43,830 nucleotides of DNA from Deltaproteobacteria bacterium (GTDB lineage Bacteria > Myxococcota_A > UBA9042 > PHBI01), in contig WYBB01000098.1 in assembly GCA_011526585.1 (NCBI GenBank), forward strand, positions 1-43,830. The letters run 5' to 3'. Shown piece after piece: positions 7,130-17,404 of the stretch. The notes under the pieces are model-generated. The model saw only the letters and a program-made list of their open reading frames with translations. It was not told the DNA's origin and did not search any database. Position 1 is the first letter of the stretch. Each line of letters begins with the position of its first letter. The position numbers were made by a program, and so were the translations under genes.

Positions 7130-9414
7130 CACGGCGCACCTCCGGCGCTCGGCGCGCGCGGGCCGGTCGGCGTGTCGTCGCCGGGCGCTGGCGCGGGCCG
7201 GTCGGGCGCGGAGGGTGCGGAGGGATCGAGGGCGTCGCCGGGGCCGGGCGCGCTCGGCTCGGGTTCGAGCTCGGGCGGCGGCACGCGGTAGAGGCCAAGC
7301 CGGCGCCAGGCCTCGAAGATGCGGCGCGCGAGCGGTGCGGCGTGGGTGCCGCCCGAGCCGCCGTGCTCGAGGAAGACCACGACGACGACCTGTGGATCGG
7401 GCACCGGGCCGTAGAGGGCGAACCAGGCGTGATCCTCCATGAGCCACTTGGCGACCTCTGGCGAGGCGCCGAGCCGGCTCTGCGCGGCCTCGGCAGTGCC
7501 GGTCTTGCCGGCGATCTTCAAGAGCGGATCGGCGGCCTCCTTGCCGGTGCCGCCGGGATCGTTGACGACCGCGAGCAGCCCGCCCTCGATCACGGCGTGT
7601 TGCAGCGGCGTCATCGCGATGACGCGCTCGTCGACCGGGAGGAACTCCTGCTCCTCCTGGCGCTCGGCGTCGGTGTAGCGCTTGACCAGGCGCGGCTGCA
7701 CGAGGCGCCCGCCGTTGGCGAAGACCGCGAACGAGCGCGCCACCTGCAGCGGGCTCGCGGTGAGCGAGCCCTGCCCGATGCCGACCGAGAGCGTGAGCCC
7801 GGGCTGGAAGCCGAGCTGGGTGTGATCGTCGTGCCACTTGCGCGTCGGCACGAGGCCGACCGACTCGGCGATCTCGACGCCGGTCGGCGCGCCGAAGCCG
7901 AACTCGCGCCCGTAGACGGCGAGGCGATCCATGCCGAGCAGCTCGGCGACGCGATAGAAGTAGACGTCGCACGAGCCCTTGATCGCGTCGTGCAGGTTGA
8001 CGGTGCCGTGGCCGGTCTTGAGGTGGCAGCCGAAGTCGCGGCCGCCGAAGGTGTAGTGGCCCGGGCAGAAGAAGGTCGACTCGGGCGTGACGATGCCCTC
8101 GCGCAGCCCGGCGAGCGCGGTGACGATCTTGTAGACCGAGCCCGGCGCGTAGGCGGTGACGGTCTTGTTGTGCAGCGGGTCGTAGGGGTTCTGCGAGGTC
8201 GCCGTCCACTCCTCCTTCGAGAGGCGTCCCGACCAGGCGTTGGGGTCGAAGCCCGGGTGCGAGTAGAGCGCGAGGATCTCGCCGGTGTTCGGCTCCATCA
8301 CCACGGCCGCGGCCGAGCGCTGGTAACGCAGGATGTCGCGCACCTCGCGCTGCAGGCGGCTGTCGATGGTGAGCCACACGTCGAGGCCCGGCTCGGAGGG
8401 GCGGCGGCTGTTCTCGACGGTGCGGTTGGTGCCCATGAGGTATTCGACCTCGCCGGCCTTGCCGCGCAGGATCGCCTCCAGCGCCGCCTCGACCCCGGAG
8501 CGCCCCTTGCGCCCGTCGAGCGGGTAGACGCCGGGGTTCTGATCGAGGTCCTCGCGCGTGACGCGGTTGATGTAGCCGAGCGTGTGCGCGAGGGTGAACG
8601 GCTGCGTGTACTCGCGCATGAGCGTCGTGTCGACGATGACGCCCGGCAGGTCGCCGCGGCTCTCGAGCACGGCGACCTCGTTGGTGAAGCGGCGCTTGCA
8701 CACCGGGCAGACGAGGTTGTGCTCGGTGGCGGTCATGATGTTGCCGTCGACCGGGCAGACCGCGCTCGCGGCGAAGTTGCGCTTGCACTTGGGACAGGTG
8801 GCGTGGCGGTGCGCGCCTTCGCCGGCCCAGACGAGGCGCGCGCGCTCGTGCGGGCAGAAGGTCGCGTCGGCGGCGATCGGCTCGTGGTAGAGGCCGCACT
8901 CGCGACAGAAGAGCACGCGCTGGGCGTCGACCTCGGGCGGCGCGTCGGCCATCAGCTCGAGGGTGGCGCCGTCGAAGGGGCACTGGTCGTCGACGAGCTG
9001 ATCCTCGACGCTGACGGGATCGCTGCGGTTGGCCTCCTGCGCGAGCGCGAGCTTGTCGCGGATGGCGCCCTCCTCCTCGTGGGTGAGCTCGAGCACGGCG
9101 ACGAGGTGGGCCATGACCTCGTCGAGAACCTCGGGTTTCCTGAGCTTCTCGGGTGCGAGGCGCAGGCGGCGCACCGGCACGTTCCTGGCGAGCACGACGC
9201 CGTTGCGGTCCTTGATCTCGCCGCGGCGCGCGGGCAGGCGCTCCTTCAGCGTGAACGAGGTGCGGGCGGCGGCGCGGTACTCGTCGCCGCGCACGATCTG
9301 CACGTAGAAGAGGCGGCCGAGCAGGACGACGAAGCAGGTCGTGAAGACGATCGCGACCACGCCGAAGCGCCGCCTCAGCGCTCCAGGGTCTTCGTGATCA
9401 TCGAGGGTCGGCAT
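7129..9414 (-). CDS. mrdA: Penicillin-binding protein 2 with cysteine-rich insertion
   Basis: 761 residues, longer than typical PBP2 (about 630). Order: short cytoplasmic N-terminus, one membrane anchor (about 16-38), pedestal motif RRGEIKDRNGVVLARN at 63-78, then the transpeptidase domain with SVYK (S426 nucleophile, K429), SCD at 481-483 and KTGTAE at 637-642. It cross-links peptidoglycan in the periplasm as RodA's partner. Unusual: residues about 140-240 hold nine cysteines (145, 170, 173, 187, 207, 210, 220, 236, 239) as CPFDG, FCREC, FCPHE, TCPKC, VCPVDG and VCPVC, which looks like stacked zinc ribbons inside the pedestal. The C-terminal ~50 residues are Pro/Ser-rich. It starts 29 bp after mreD. 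Confidence 0.93.
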   Translation of the reverse strand: MPTLDDHEDPGALRRRFGVVAIVFTTCFVVLLGRLFYVQIVRGDEYRAAARTSFTLKERLPARRGEIKDRNGVVLARNVPVRRLRLAPEKLRKPEVLDEVMAHLVAVLELTHEEEGAIRDKLALAQEANRSDPVSVEDQLVDDQCPFDGATLELMADAPPEVDAQRVLFCRECGLYHEPIAADATFCPHERARLVWAGEGAHRHATCPKCKRNFAASAVCPVDGNIMTATEHNLVCPVCKRRFTNEVAVLESRGDLPGVIVDTTLMREYTQPFTLAHTLGYINRVTREDLDQNPGVYPLDGRKGRSGVEAALEAILRGKAGEVEYLMGTNRTVENSRRPSEPGLDVWLTIDSRLQREVRDILRYQRSAAAVVMEPNTGEILALYSHPGFDPNAWSGRLSKEEWTATSQNPYDPLHNKTVTAYAPGSVYKIVTALAGLREGIVTPESTFFCPGHYTFGGRDFGCHLKTGHGTVNLHDAIKGSCDVYFYRVAELLGMDRLAVYGREFGFGAPTGVEIAESVGLVPTRKWHDDHTQLGFQPGLTLSVGIGQGSLTASPLQVARSFAVFANGGRLVQPRLVKRYTDAERQEEQEFLPVDERVIAMTPLQHAVIEGGLLAVVNDPGGTGKEAADPLLKIAGKTGTAEAAQSRLGASPEVAKWLMEDHAWFALYGPVPDPQVVVVVFLEHGGSGGTHAAPLARRIFEAWRRLGLYRVPPPELEPEPSAPGPGDALDPSAPSAPDRPAPAPGDDTPTGPRAPSAGGAP

Positions 9415-9443
9415 GGCGCGCGCTCACTCCGCTCCGTGCATGC

Positions 9444-9964
9444 TCAGAGGAAGACCGACTCGTTCTTGCGCGAGGTGAGCGCGTCGAGCCGGTCGTAGAG
9501 CCAGAAGACGACTGCGCCGAAGGGCGCGGTGACGAGGGCCTGCGGCACCATCGCCTCGAGGAGCAGGCTCGGTCCGGAGGCGCCCTCGGTGAAGTTGCGC
9601 ACGAAGACGAGGCTCAGGAGGAGCTCGACCAGGGTCGCGGCGAGGCTCATGCCGAAGGCGAGCACCATCGCGCCGAGCGGGCCGCGCAGGACCAGGCGCC
9701 GCGAGAGGCGGGCGGCGGCGAGCACGGCGAGCACGGCGATCTCCATGCCGAGGCCGACCGCCTGGCCGGTGGTGAAGCCGTCCTCGAGGAGCCCGATGAC
9801 GAGGCCGATGCCGATCGCCTTCTCGAGCGAGGTCGTCAGCCCGACGTAGAGGCAGGCGACGAGCGCGAGGTCGGGCACGTAGCGGGCGATGGCGGCGTCG
9901 TGCAGGAGCGGCGAGAGCAGCGCCATCAGGAGGAAGGTCGTCAGGATGAGGGCGAGGCCGCGCA

Positions 9965-9965
<1 letters not shown>
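9444..9965 (-). CDS. mreD: Rod shape-determining membrane protein MreD
   Basis: 173 residues, nearly all hydrophobic, with about five membrane segments, as expected for MreD. Recognisable features are the start MRGLALILTTFLLMALLSPL, the segment PDLALVACLYVGL, the loop GLLEDGFTTGQAVGLGM (similar to the conserved G-L-x-x-D in MreD) and a final hydrophobic stretch. MreD is an inner-membrane component of the elongasome linking MreB and MreC to RodA/PBP2. The ATG overlaps the mreC stop as TGATG. Sequence conservation in MreD is low, so the call rests on topology, size and operon position. Confidence 0.87.
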
Positions 9966-12042
<2,077 letters not shown>

Positions 12043-12046
12043 TCAT

Positions 12047-12141
12047 CCACTCCCCGTGCCGGTGCCTTTGTCCACTCCCGTGCCCGTGCCCGTGCCCGTG
12101 CCCGTGCCCGTGCCTTTCTACACTCCCGTGCCCGTGCCCGG
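12047..12141. repeat. CCCGTG hexamer tandem repeat upstream of mreB
   Basis: A pyrimidine-skewed tract. The hexamer CCCGTG repeats five times without interruption at about 12077-12112. Two flanking partial blocks share the pattern CACTCCCGTGCC and end in CCTTT. It lies about 150 bp upstream of the mreB ATG in a non-coding divergent region. The plus-strand reading would be Val-Pro repeats, but nothing else suggests a gene. The number of hexamers is likely variable between strains. Confidence 0.85.
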
Positions 12142-12525
12142 GGCGGGCGCCTCCTCGGTCGTGCTGCGCGGGCTGGAGGCCGGGGTCAACACGTTTCGCC
12201 GCTTGGTGGGGCCGTCAGACTTGGATGGCGGCTCGCGCTCGTGGGGAGGCCGACCGCTCCCCGTTGCGCTCCGTCGCCCCCGCTGGGGGCGTCGGAGCTC
12301 CACGAGGTCGCGGTCGACCTCTCCCACGTCGCGCGGCCGCCTGCGTCGGATCCGGGGGCTGCAATATTGGGTGGCCGGAGTCGGGGGCGTCGGTTCGCGC
12401 GCTTCGCGCTCGACCCGACGCCCCTGATCAGTCCGCGTGACGGATCCTTCCAGGTCCACGCGCTGAGCACGTCCGCTGCGCCGTCGGGCTTGCCGCGGCC
12501 GGGTGGTGTGCGCTACCCCACGCAC
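12142..12525. other. Non-coding divergent region with GC-rich hairpins
   Basis: 384 bp with no credible gene. It contains a hairpin CGCCCCC-gct-GGGGGCG at 12275-12291 and a larger one with 10-bp arms GGGGCGTCGG (12384-12393) and CCGACGCCCC (12415-12424). The 11-mer GGGGGCGTCGG occurs twice (12285-12295 and 12383-12393). Promoters for mreB (minus) and the GST-like gene (plus) are expected in 11899-12525, but I could not identify them. Confidence 0.4.
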
Positions 12526-13128
12526 ATGATGAAGCTCTACCACACGCCGACCTCGCCCTACGTGCGCAAGGTGATGGTCACCGCGCACGAGCTGGGGATC
12601 GCGCTCGAGACGATCCACCTGCGGCCGACGGCGGTGACGCCGGACGCGACGCTGTCGCGCGCCAACCCGCTCTCGAAGATCCCGGCGCTGATCCTCGACG
12701 ATGGCACGACGCTCTACGACTCGCCGGTGATCTGCGACTACCTCGACAGCCTCGCCGGACCGCGGCTCGTGCCGGCGGCGGGGCCCGAGCGCTGGCGCGT
12801 GCTGCGGCTGCAGGCGCTGGCCGACGGCGTGCTCGACGCCGGCGTGCTGGTCTTCTACGAGCGGAGCCAGCGTCTGGCCGAGCTGCGCTGGGACGCGTGG
12901 ATCGCCGGGCAAGAAGCCAAGGTCCGCCAGGGGCTCGACAGCCTGGAGGGTGAGGCCGCGATGTGGCAGGGCGTCGACCTCGGGCAGATCGCGGTGGCGG
13001 TCGCGCTGGGTTGGCTCGCCTTCCGCGAGATAGGCGGCGAGCTCTTCGCCGGGCGGCCGGTGCTGGCGCGCTGGTACGAGGCGTTCTCGGCGCGCGCGTC
13101 GATGCTGGCGACGGCGCCGCGGGCATGA
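12526..13128 (+). CDS. Glutathione S-transferase family protein
   Basis: 200 residues, typical for bacterial GSTs. The N-terminal thioredoxin-fold domain begins MMKLYHTPTSPYVRKVMVTA. It contains the glutathione-contact region NPLSKIPALILDDGTTLYDS with the cis-Pro in KIPAL, and the SPVICDYLD motif. The remainder (about 85-200) is the all-helical domain. GSTs conjugate glutathione or bind small molecules in the cytosol; the substrate cannot be told. There are two consecutive ATGs (12526 and 12529), either could be used. It is transcribed away from mreB and is not clearly part of an operon. Confidence 0.88.
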   Translation: MMKLYHTPTSPYVRKVMVTAHELGIALETIHLRPTAVTPDATLSRANPLSKIPALILDDGTTLYDSPVICDYLDSLAGPRLVPAAGPERWRVLRLQALADGVLDAGVLVFYERSQRLAELRWDAWIAGQEAKVRQGLDSLEGEAAMWQGVDLGQIAVAVALGWLAFREIGGELFAGRPVLARWYEAFSARASMLATAPRA

Positions 13129-13257
13129 CGCGTCGGTCGCGACGTGGCGGCGGCCAATCTCGTTGACGCTCGGGCACGCGCGCGCTAAGAGCCCGCGTCC
13201 ATTTTTCCGAGCGGCGCTGCATCCGGCGCACGCTCGTGCCGGATCGAGGTCGTCCCC

Positions 13258-15150
13258 ATGCTGGATATGCTCCGCAAGAAGTCAGGCAGCTTCGCCGTGT
13301 ACTTCGTCTTCGCGATCCTCATCGTGGTCTTCGCGGTCGGCTTCGGCGCCGTCGCGCCGGACCAGGCCTGCGGCGGCGGGCCGCCGGGATCGTTCAAGAA
13401 CCGCGATCTGGCCGAGGTCGACGGCGAGGTGATCGACGCGGTGATGCTGCGCACGGCGATGCAGCTGACCGGGGACGAGGCCGACCCCAAGCGCGGCTTC
13501 GTCGATCAAGACGACCGCTTCCGCTATCAGACGCGCTTCGCGTACATGAACCTGTACGGCCCGTTCTCCGGCGGGGCCTACGGGACCGAGCCCTCGCAGC
13601 AGAGCCCGATCAAGCTGCTCAAGGTGATGGACGAGCTGATCGAGGCAAAGGTCGTCGCCAACTGGGCGCGCGAGATGGGCCTCGGCGTCTCGAAGCAGGA
13701 GCTCAACGACGCGCTCTCGCTCCTCCTCAGCAACGAGATCTTCCGCGACCGCGAGACCGGCGCGCTCAAGGTCGACGCGTATCGCAACTGGGTGGCGCGC
13801 AGCCTCGAGTCGACGGTGTCGAGCTTCGAGCGCATGGTCGAGGACGAGCTCCTGCGCGAGAAGGTGATCCAGATGCTGGTCGGCGAGCTCGGCGTGACCG
13901 ACGCGGAGCTCGAGCGCGCGCACAAGCTCGAGAACGACAAGGTGACCGTCGACTACGTCGCGATCGACGCGCGCTCGGCGGCGCCGCTGGTGCCGGTGAC
14001 CGACGCCGAGGTGGCGGAGTGGCTCGGCAAGAACGAGGACAAGGTCAAGGCCGAGTACGACAAGCTCAAGCCGACGAAGTACACGACGCCGAAGACCTGG
14101 GACCTGCGCGGCATCAAGATCGAGGCGCCCGACCCGGCCGACACCGACGACCCCGAGCAGAAGAAGGGCTTCGAGGACGAGCGCGCGGCGGCCAAGGCGC
14201 GCGCCGAGAAGGTGCTCACCGAGGTGCAGACCGCGCTGACCGAAAAGGCCGTCCCGGAGGTCCCCGAGGGGGAGTCCCCGCCGGCCTTCGATCCGGTCGC
14301 GGCGTTCGCGGCGATCGCGCAGCGCGAGAGCGACGACGGCTCGAAGGAGCAGGGCGGCAAGCTCGTGCCGGCGACGATGCGCACGCTCGGCAGCGCGCCC
14401 TATGGACCCGCGGTGGCGGCGGCGGCCGAGGCCTGGAAGGTCCATGAGGCGGCGGGCGTGCTCGAGGTCGCGAGCGGCTTCTGGATCCTCATGCCCGAGG
14501 CGATCGCGGAGGAGAAGGTCGAGGAGTACGACGCGGTCAAGAGCGAGATCGCCAAGGGTCTCCTGCAGAACGAGAAGGTCGAGCCGTTCTTGAAGACGCT
14601 CGCCGACGAGGTCCTCGCCGAGGCGAAGAAGGACCCGACCAAGAAGCTCGACGACGTGGTGACGGCGATCAACATGAAGTACGGGGCGGTCGAGCGCGGG
14701 CTCAGCGCGTCGCAGACCTCGTTCTCGCGCCTGTCGCGCCTGGGCCCGGGCTACCCGGCGAGCTCGCCGTATCTCATGCAGCTCGGCGGGCGCGCGCCGG
14801 ACCTGGTCGCGGCGGCGTTCTCCGCGACGAGCGAGGCCCCGCTCCTCGACAAGGTCTTCTCGCTGGCCGACGGCAAGAAGCTCGTCATCGCGAGCTTCGT
14901 CGAGCTCGCGCCGGCCGAGGCGATCACGGACGAGGACAAGGACGGCTTGCGCTCGCAGCTCACCTTCGAGCGCCGGCGCACGATCTATCGCGGTTGGTAC
15001 GAGGATCTGCTCGCCAAGAAGCGCGCGGCCGGCGAGGTCGAGTTCACCGCGGCCTTCGACGAAGAGCGCAAGGCGGCCGAGCTGGCCTACGTCGAGCGCG
15101 GCGGTGAGGTGCCGGGCATGGCCGTCCCGCCGCAGCCGGCGACGCCCTGA
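13258..15150 (+). CDS. PpiD/SurA-type membrane-anchored periplasmic chaperone
   Basis: 630 residues, the same size class as E. coli PpiD (623). One N-terminal membrane anchor at about 12-32 (FAVYFVFAILIVVFAVGFG), a SurA_N-like helical chaperone region (about 45-230, with VDGEVIDAVMLRTAMQ), and a divergent parvulin-like domain at about 265-415 containing FAAIAQRESDDGSKEQGGKL. A second C-terminal chaperone-like half follows. PpiD proteins hold unfolded secreted proteins emerging from the translocon. The parvulin region carries long charged insertions and may not be catalytic. ATG at 13258 is preceded by GAGGTC; an internal ATG at codon 4 is possible. A palindromic repeat follows 5 bp after the stop. 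Confidence 0.82.
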   Translation: MLDMLRKKSGSFAVYFVFAILIVVFAVGFGAVAPDQACGGGPPGSFKNRDLAEVDGEVIDAVMLRTAMQLTGDEADPKRGFVDQDDRFRYQTRFAYMNLYGPFSGGAYGTEPSQQSPIKLLKVMDELIEAKVVANWAREMGLGVSKQELNDALSLLLSNEIFRDRETGALKVDAYRNWVARSLESTVSSFERMVEDELLREKVIQMLVGELGVTDAELERAHKLENDKVTVDYVAIDARSAAPLVPVTDAEVAEWLGKNEDKVKAEYDKLKPTKYTTPKTWDLRGIKIEAPDPADTDDPEQKKGFEDERAAAKARAEKVLTEVQTALTEKAVPEVPEGESPPAFDPVAAFAAIAQRESDDGSKEQGGKLVPATMRTLGSAPYGPAVAAAAEAWKVHEAAGVLEVASGFWILMPEAIAEEKVEEYDAVKSEIAKGLLQNEKVEPFLKTLADEVLAEAKKDPTKKLDDVVTAINMKYGAVERGLSASQTSFSRLSRLGPGYPASSPYLMQLGGRAPDLVAAAFSATSEAPLLDKVFSLADGKKLVIASFVELAPAEAITDEDKDGLRSQLTFERRRTIYRGWYEDLLAKKRAAGEVEFTAAFDEERKAAELAYVERGGEVPGMAVPPQPATP

Positions 15151-15155
15151 TCCGC

Positions 15156-15206
15156 GGGCGGCCACGAGGGCCGCCCCTCTCCGTTGAGATGGTCGGGGCG
15201 GCCCTC
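15156..15206. repeat. REP-like palindromes, two inverted copies between convergent genes
   Basis: First copy 15156-15176: perfect 8-bp stem GGGCGGCC / GGCCGCCC around ACGAG. A second, degenerate copy in opposite orientation follows, creating a 12-bp perfect inverted repeat GAGGGCCGCCCC (15166-15177) and GGGGCGGCCCTC (15195-15206). It lies between the convergent PpiD-like gene (plus) and the small exported protein (minus), so it may serve as a bidirectional terminator, although no T-run follows. Related copies are at 17366-17386 and 38484-38504. Confidence 0.75.
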
Positions 15207-15244
15207 GCGCCAGCCCCACATGACCCTCACTCGAGGCTCAGCCG

Positions 15245-15793
15245 TCAGCGCCTGAGAGGGCGCTCTTCCTGACGCCCGTCGGGGTGGCGCACGCGCTCGC
15301 AGCCGCAGCCGTTGCCGATCCCCTCGGTCTCGACGACGGTGCCGTCGGCGCGGCGCGCCAGCGCGTAGAAGACCTTGTCGCCGCGCACGACGCTGACCGA
15401 GTCGTCGAACATGACGAGCACCTGCACCGGCTCGAGGTCCAGCACGCGCGCCGGGAACTCGAGCGAGATGGCGCCGCCTGCGCTGCGCGACACGGTCACC
15501 CCGGCGACGACACGGGTCCTGGCTGGCTCGCGCTCACGCGGCGTCTCGACCGCCTCGGCGACCGGCACCTCGATCGCGTCGCAGCTCACGCGCAGGGCGG
15601 TCTCGGTGGACTTGCCCTGCACGAGATCGATCTGCACGTGGTCGTCGGCGCGGGTGACCTTGCTCGCCTGCCCGAGGCGCAGGTTGCCGAGGCTCTTCAT
15701 GAGGGCCGCGTTCTCACACGGTGTCGGCGCGGCGGCCAAGGCCGGCGTGGTCAGACCGAACGATGCGAGGGCGAAGGTGAGCACGAGCCTCAT
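15245..15793 (-). CDS. Small exported protein of unknown function
   Basis: 182 residues. A clear Sec signal peptide (MRLVLTFALASFGLTTPALA, cleavage near residue 20-21). The mature part includes PCENAALMKSLGNLRLG and strand-rich segments, and ends in a Cys-Gly-Cys (NGCGCERVRHPDGR) and basic tail. The four mature cysteines suggest disulfides outside the cytoplasm. No family recognised. The ORF is supported by the signal peptide and by third-position GC like its neighbours. It stands alone: 94 bp to the next minus-strand gene and convergent with the PpiD-like gene. Confidence 0.68.
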   Translation of the reverse strand: MRLVLTFALASFGLTTPALAAAPTPCENAALMKSLGNLRLGQASKVTRADDHVQIDLVQGKSTETALRVSCDAIEVPVAEAVETPREREPARTRVVAGVTVSRSAGGAISLEFPARVLDLEPVQVLVMFDDSVSVVRGDKVFYALARRADGTVVETEGIGNGCGCERVRHPDGRQEERPLRR

Positions 15794-15886
15794 GGCGATC
15801 TCTCCAGGGTGGGCCGCGACGACGATATCAGCCGCGGCCTCTCGTCGCCAGCGACACGCGTGTCGCTCGGATCGGCGCGCGCCGGC

Positions 15887-16342
15887 TCAATGCAGGAGCG
15901 TGCCCTCGAAGTCGCCCTTGCGCATGACGCGCTGGCGGCCGGCGTAGCCGGCGTCGAGCTCGTGCCAGTGGTGAAAGCCCGGCTCGCCGCGGCGCCAGCA
16001 CAGGTAGACGATGCGCCCGTCGTGGCGCGAGCGCACGTCGCAGAGACCGTCGATCGCCTTGACCTCGACGCCGAGCGCTTCGAGCTTGTCGAGCTCGGCG
16101 CGGATCGCCGCGTGCTCGCGCATGGCGTCGTCGACCAGCGCGGCGACGCCGGGGCGCGCCAGGTCCGCCGGCGACACCGCCTCGCTCAGGTCGACGCCGA
16201 GGCGCTCGAGCTCCTCGACGTGCGCGGTCAGGCGCGCGCGGTGATGCGCGACCACGCCGAAGGCCGCCTCGAGGTGCGGCACCAGGGCGTCGGCCTCGCT
16301 CGGCGAGTAGAGGCGCACCGGCAGGTCGGGCTCGTCGGCCAT
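15887..16342 (-). CDS. DUF2203 family protein
   Basis: 151 residues. It matches the DUF2203 pattern: an N-terminal RLYSPSEADALVPHLEAAF, a long central helix pair, the segment KAIDGLCDVRSRHDGRIVYLCWRRGEPG and FHHWHELDAGYAGRQ near the C-terminus. Conserved Trp, His and Glu residues of the last motif are present. The biochemical role of the family is not established. The ATG overlaps the upstream crotonase stop as TGATG, so the two are co-translated. Confidence 0.8.
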   Translation of the reverse strand: MADEPDLPVRLYSPSEADALVPHLEAAFGVVAHHRARLTAHVEELERLGVDLSEAVSPADLARPGVAALVDDAMREHAAIRAELDKLEALGVEVKAIDGLCDVRSRHDGRIVYLCWRRGEPGFHHWHELDAGYAGRQRVMRKGDFEGTLLH

Positions 16343-17172
16343 CACTTGCCGTGATAGCGCGGTGCGCGCTTGGCGACGAACGACGCCAGCGCCTCGCCGA
16401 GGTCCTCGGAGGCGAGGAAGGCGGCGTTCCAGGTCGCGACGAAGTCGAGCCCGTCCTGGTGGCGGGCGGCGACCTGGCGGTTGAGCACGGCCTTGACGCC
16501 CTCGACGGTGCGCGGGGCGTTGGCGGCGATCTGCTCGGCCAGCGCCTGCGCCGCCGCGAAGAGCTCGGCCGGCGTCGCGTGAACCTGGTTGACGAGCCCC
16601 ATCGCCTGCGCCTCGTCCGCGCTCACGTCGCGACCGGTGAACGCCAGCTCGCGCGTGCGCCCCTGGCCGATGATCGCCGGCAGCCGCTGGAGCGAGCCGA
16701 GATCGGCGACGATGGCGATCTTCGTCTCGCGCAGGGAGATCGTCGCCTCGCGCGAGGCGAGGCGGATGTCGCACGCCGCGGCGAGGTCGAGGCCGCCGCC
16801 GATGCAGTGGCCGTGGATCGCGCAGACCGTCGGCACGCGCAGCGCGAAGAGCTTGTCGAACGGGCGCTGCAGCTGCTTGATCAGCTTGTGCAGCGCGTGG
16901 CGCGGGCCGGCCGTCGCCGAGCCGCGGAAGAGCTCGCCCCAGGTCGAAAACGCCCGGGGCAGGTCGAGCCCATAGGACAGCGCCTTGTCCTCGGCGCCGC
17001 GCACGACGAGAGCACGCACCCGGGCGTCGGCCTCGATCGCGTCGAGCGCCCGCTCGAGCTCGGCGAAGAGCTCGGGACCCATCGTCTTGCGCAACAAGGT
17101 GAGCGTCGCCACCCCGGTCTCCGCGATGCTGACCCGTACCTCCGATGACGTCGCCTCGAGCACCGCTTCCAC
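16342..17172 (-). CDS. Enoyl-CoA hydratase/isomerase family protein, dienoyl-CoA isomerase-like
   Basis: 276 residues, standard crotonase length. Oxyanion-hole and CoA motifs are seen in KALSYGLDLPRAF and IHGHCIGGGLDLAAACDIRL. Three acidic residues, D135 (in CDIR), E149 (in RETK) and D157 (in VADLG), sit where delta3,5-delta2,4-dienoyl-CoA isomerase has its catalytic Asp/Glu/Asp. The following LGSLQRLPAIIG also matches that subgroup. It would isomerise unsaturated fatty acyl-CoA intermediates in beta-oxidation (family knowledge; the substrate is inferred). It is cotranscribed with a DUF2203 gene. A 232-bp gap with a REP-like repeat lies upstream. Confidence 0.85.
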   Translation of the reverse strand: MEAVLEATSSEVRVSIAETGVATLTLLRKTMGPELFAELERALDAIEADARVRALVVRGAEDKALSYGLDLPRAFSTWGELFRGSATAGPRHALHKLIKQLQRPFDKLFALRVPTVCAIHGHCIGGGLDLAAACDIRLASREATISLRETKIAIVADLGSLQRLPAIIGQGRTRELAFTGRDVSADEAQAMGLVNQVHATPAELFAAAQALAEQIAANAPRTVEGVKAVLNRQVAARHQDGLDFVATWNAAFLASEDLGEALASFVAKRAPRYHGK

Positions 17173-17365
17173 GCACGCACCTCCTCTGCAAGAGCGCGGC
17201 TCACGCTACAACCTTGCAAACCCCAACGACAACCCCCATGATGTCGGCGCCATGTGGTTCTCGATCGCCGTCCTCCATCAGCCCGACGTCACCCGTCGCT
17301 GAGACCCGCGCGCCCACCGCGCGCCCCGTCGAGACCTGGCCTCCGCTTCGAACACCCCTCCGCAG

Positions 17366-17386
17366 GGGCGGCCCTCGTGACCGCCC
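17366..17386 (-). repeat. REP-like palindrome, reverse orientation
   Basis: On the minus strand: stem GGGCGGTC / GGCCGCCC around ACGAG, one wobble pair away from the perfect copies at 15156 and 38484. It lies 19 bp upstream of the KamA-like gene and 193 bp upstream of the crotonase, so here it is between divergent genes and cannot be a simple terminator. Confidence 0.7.
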
Positions 17387-17404
17387 GGGAATGACGATCC
17401 GATC

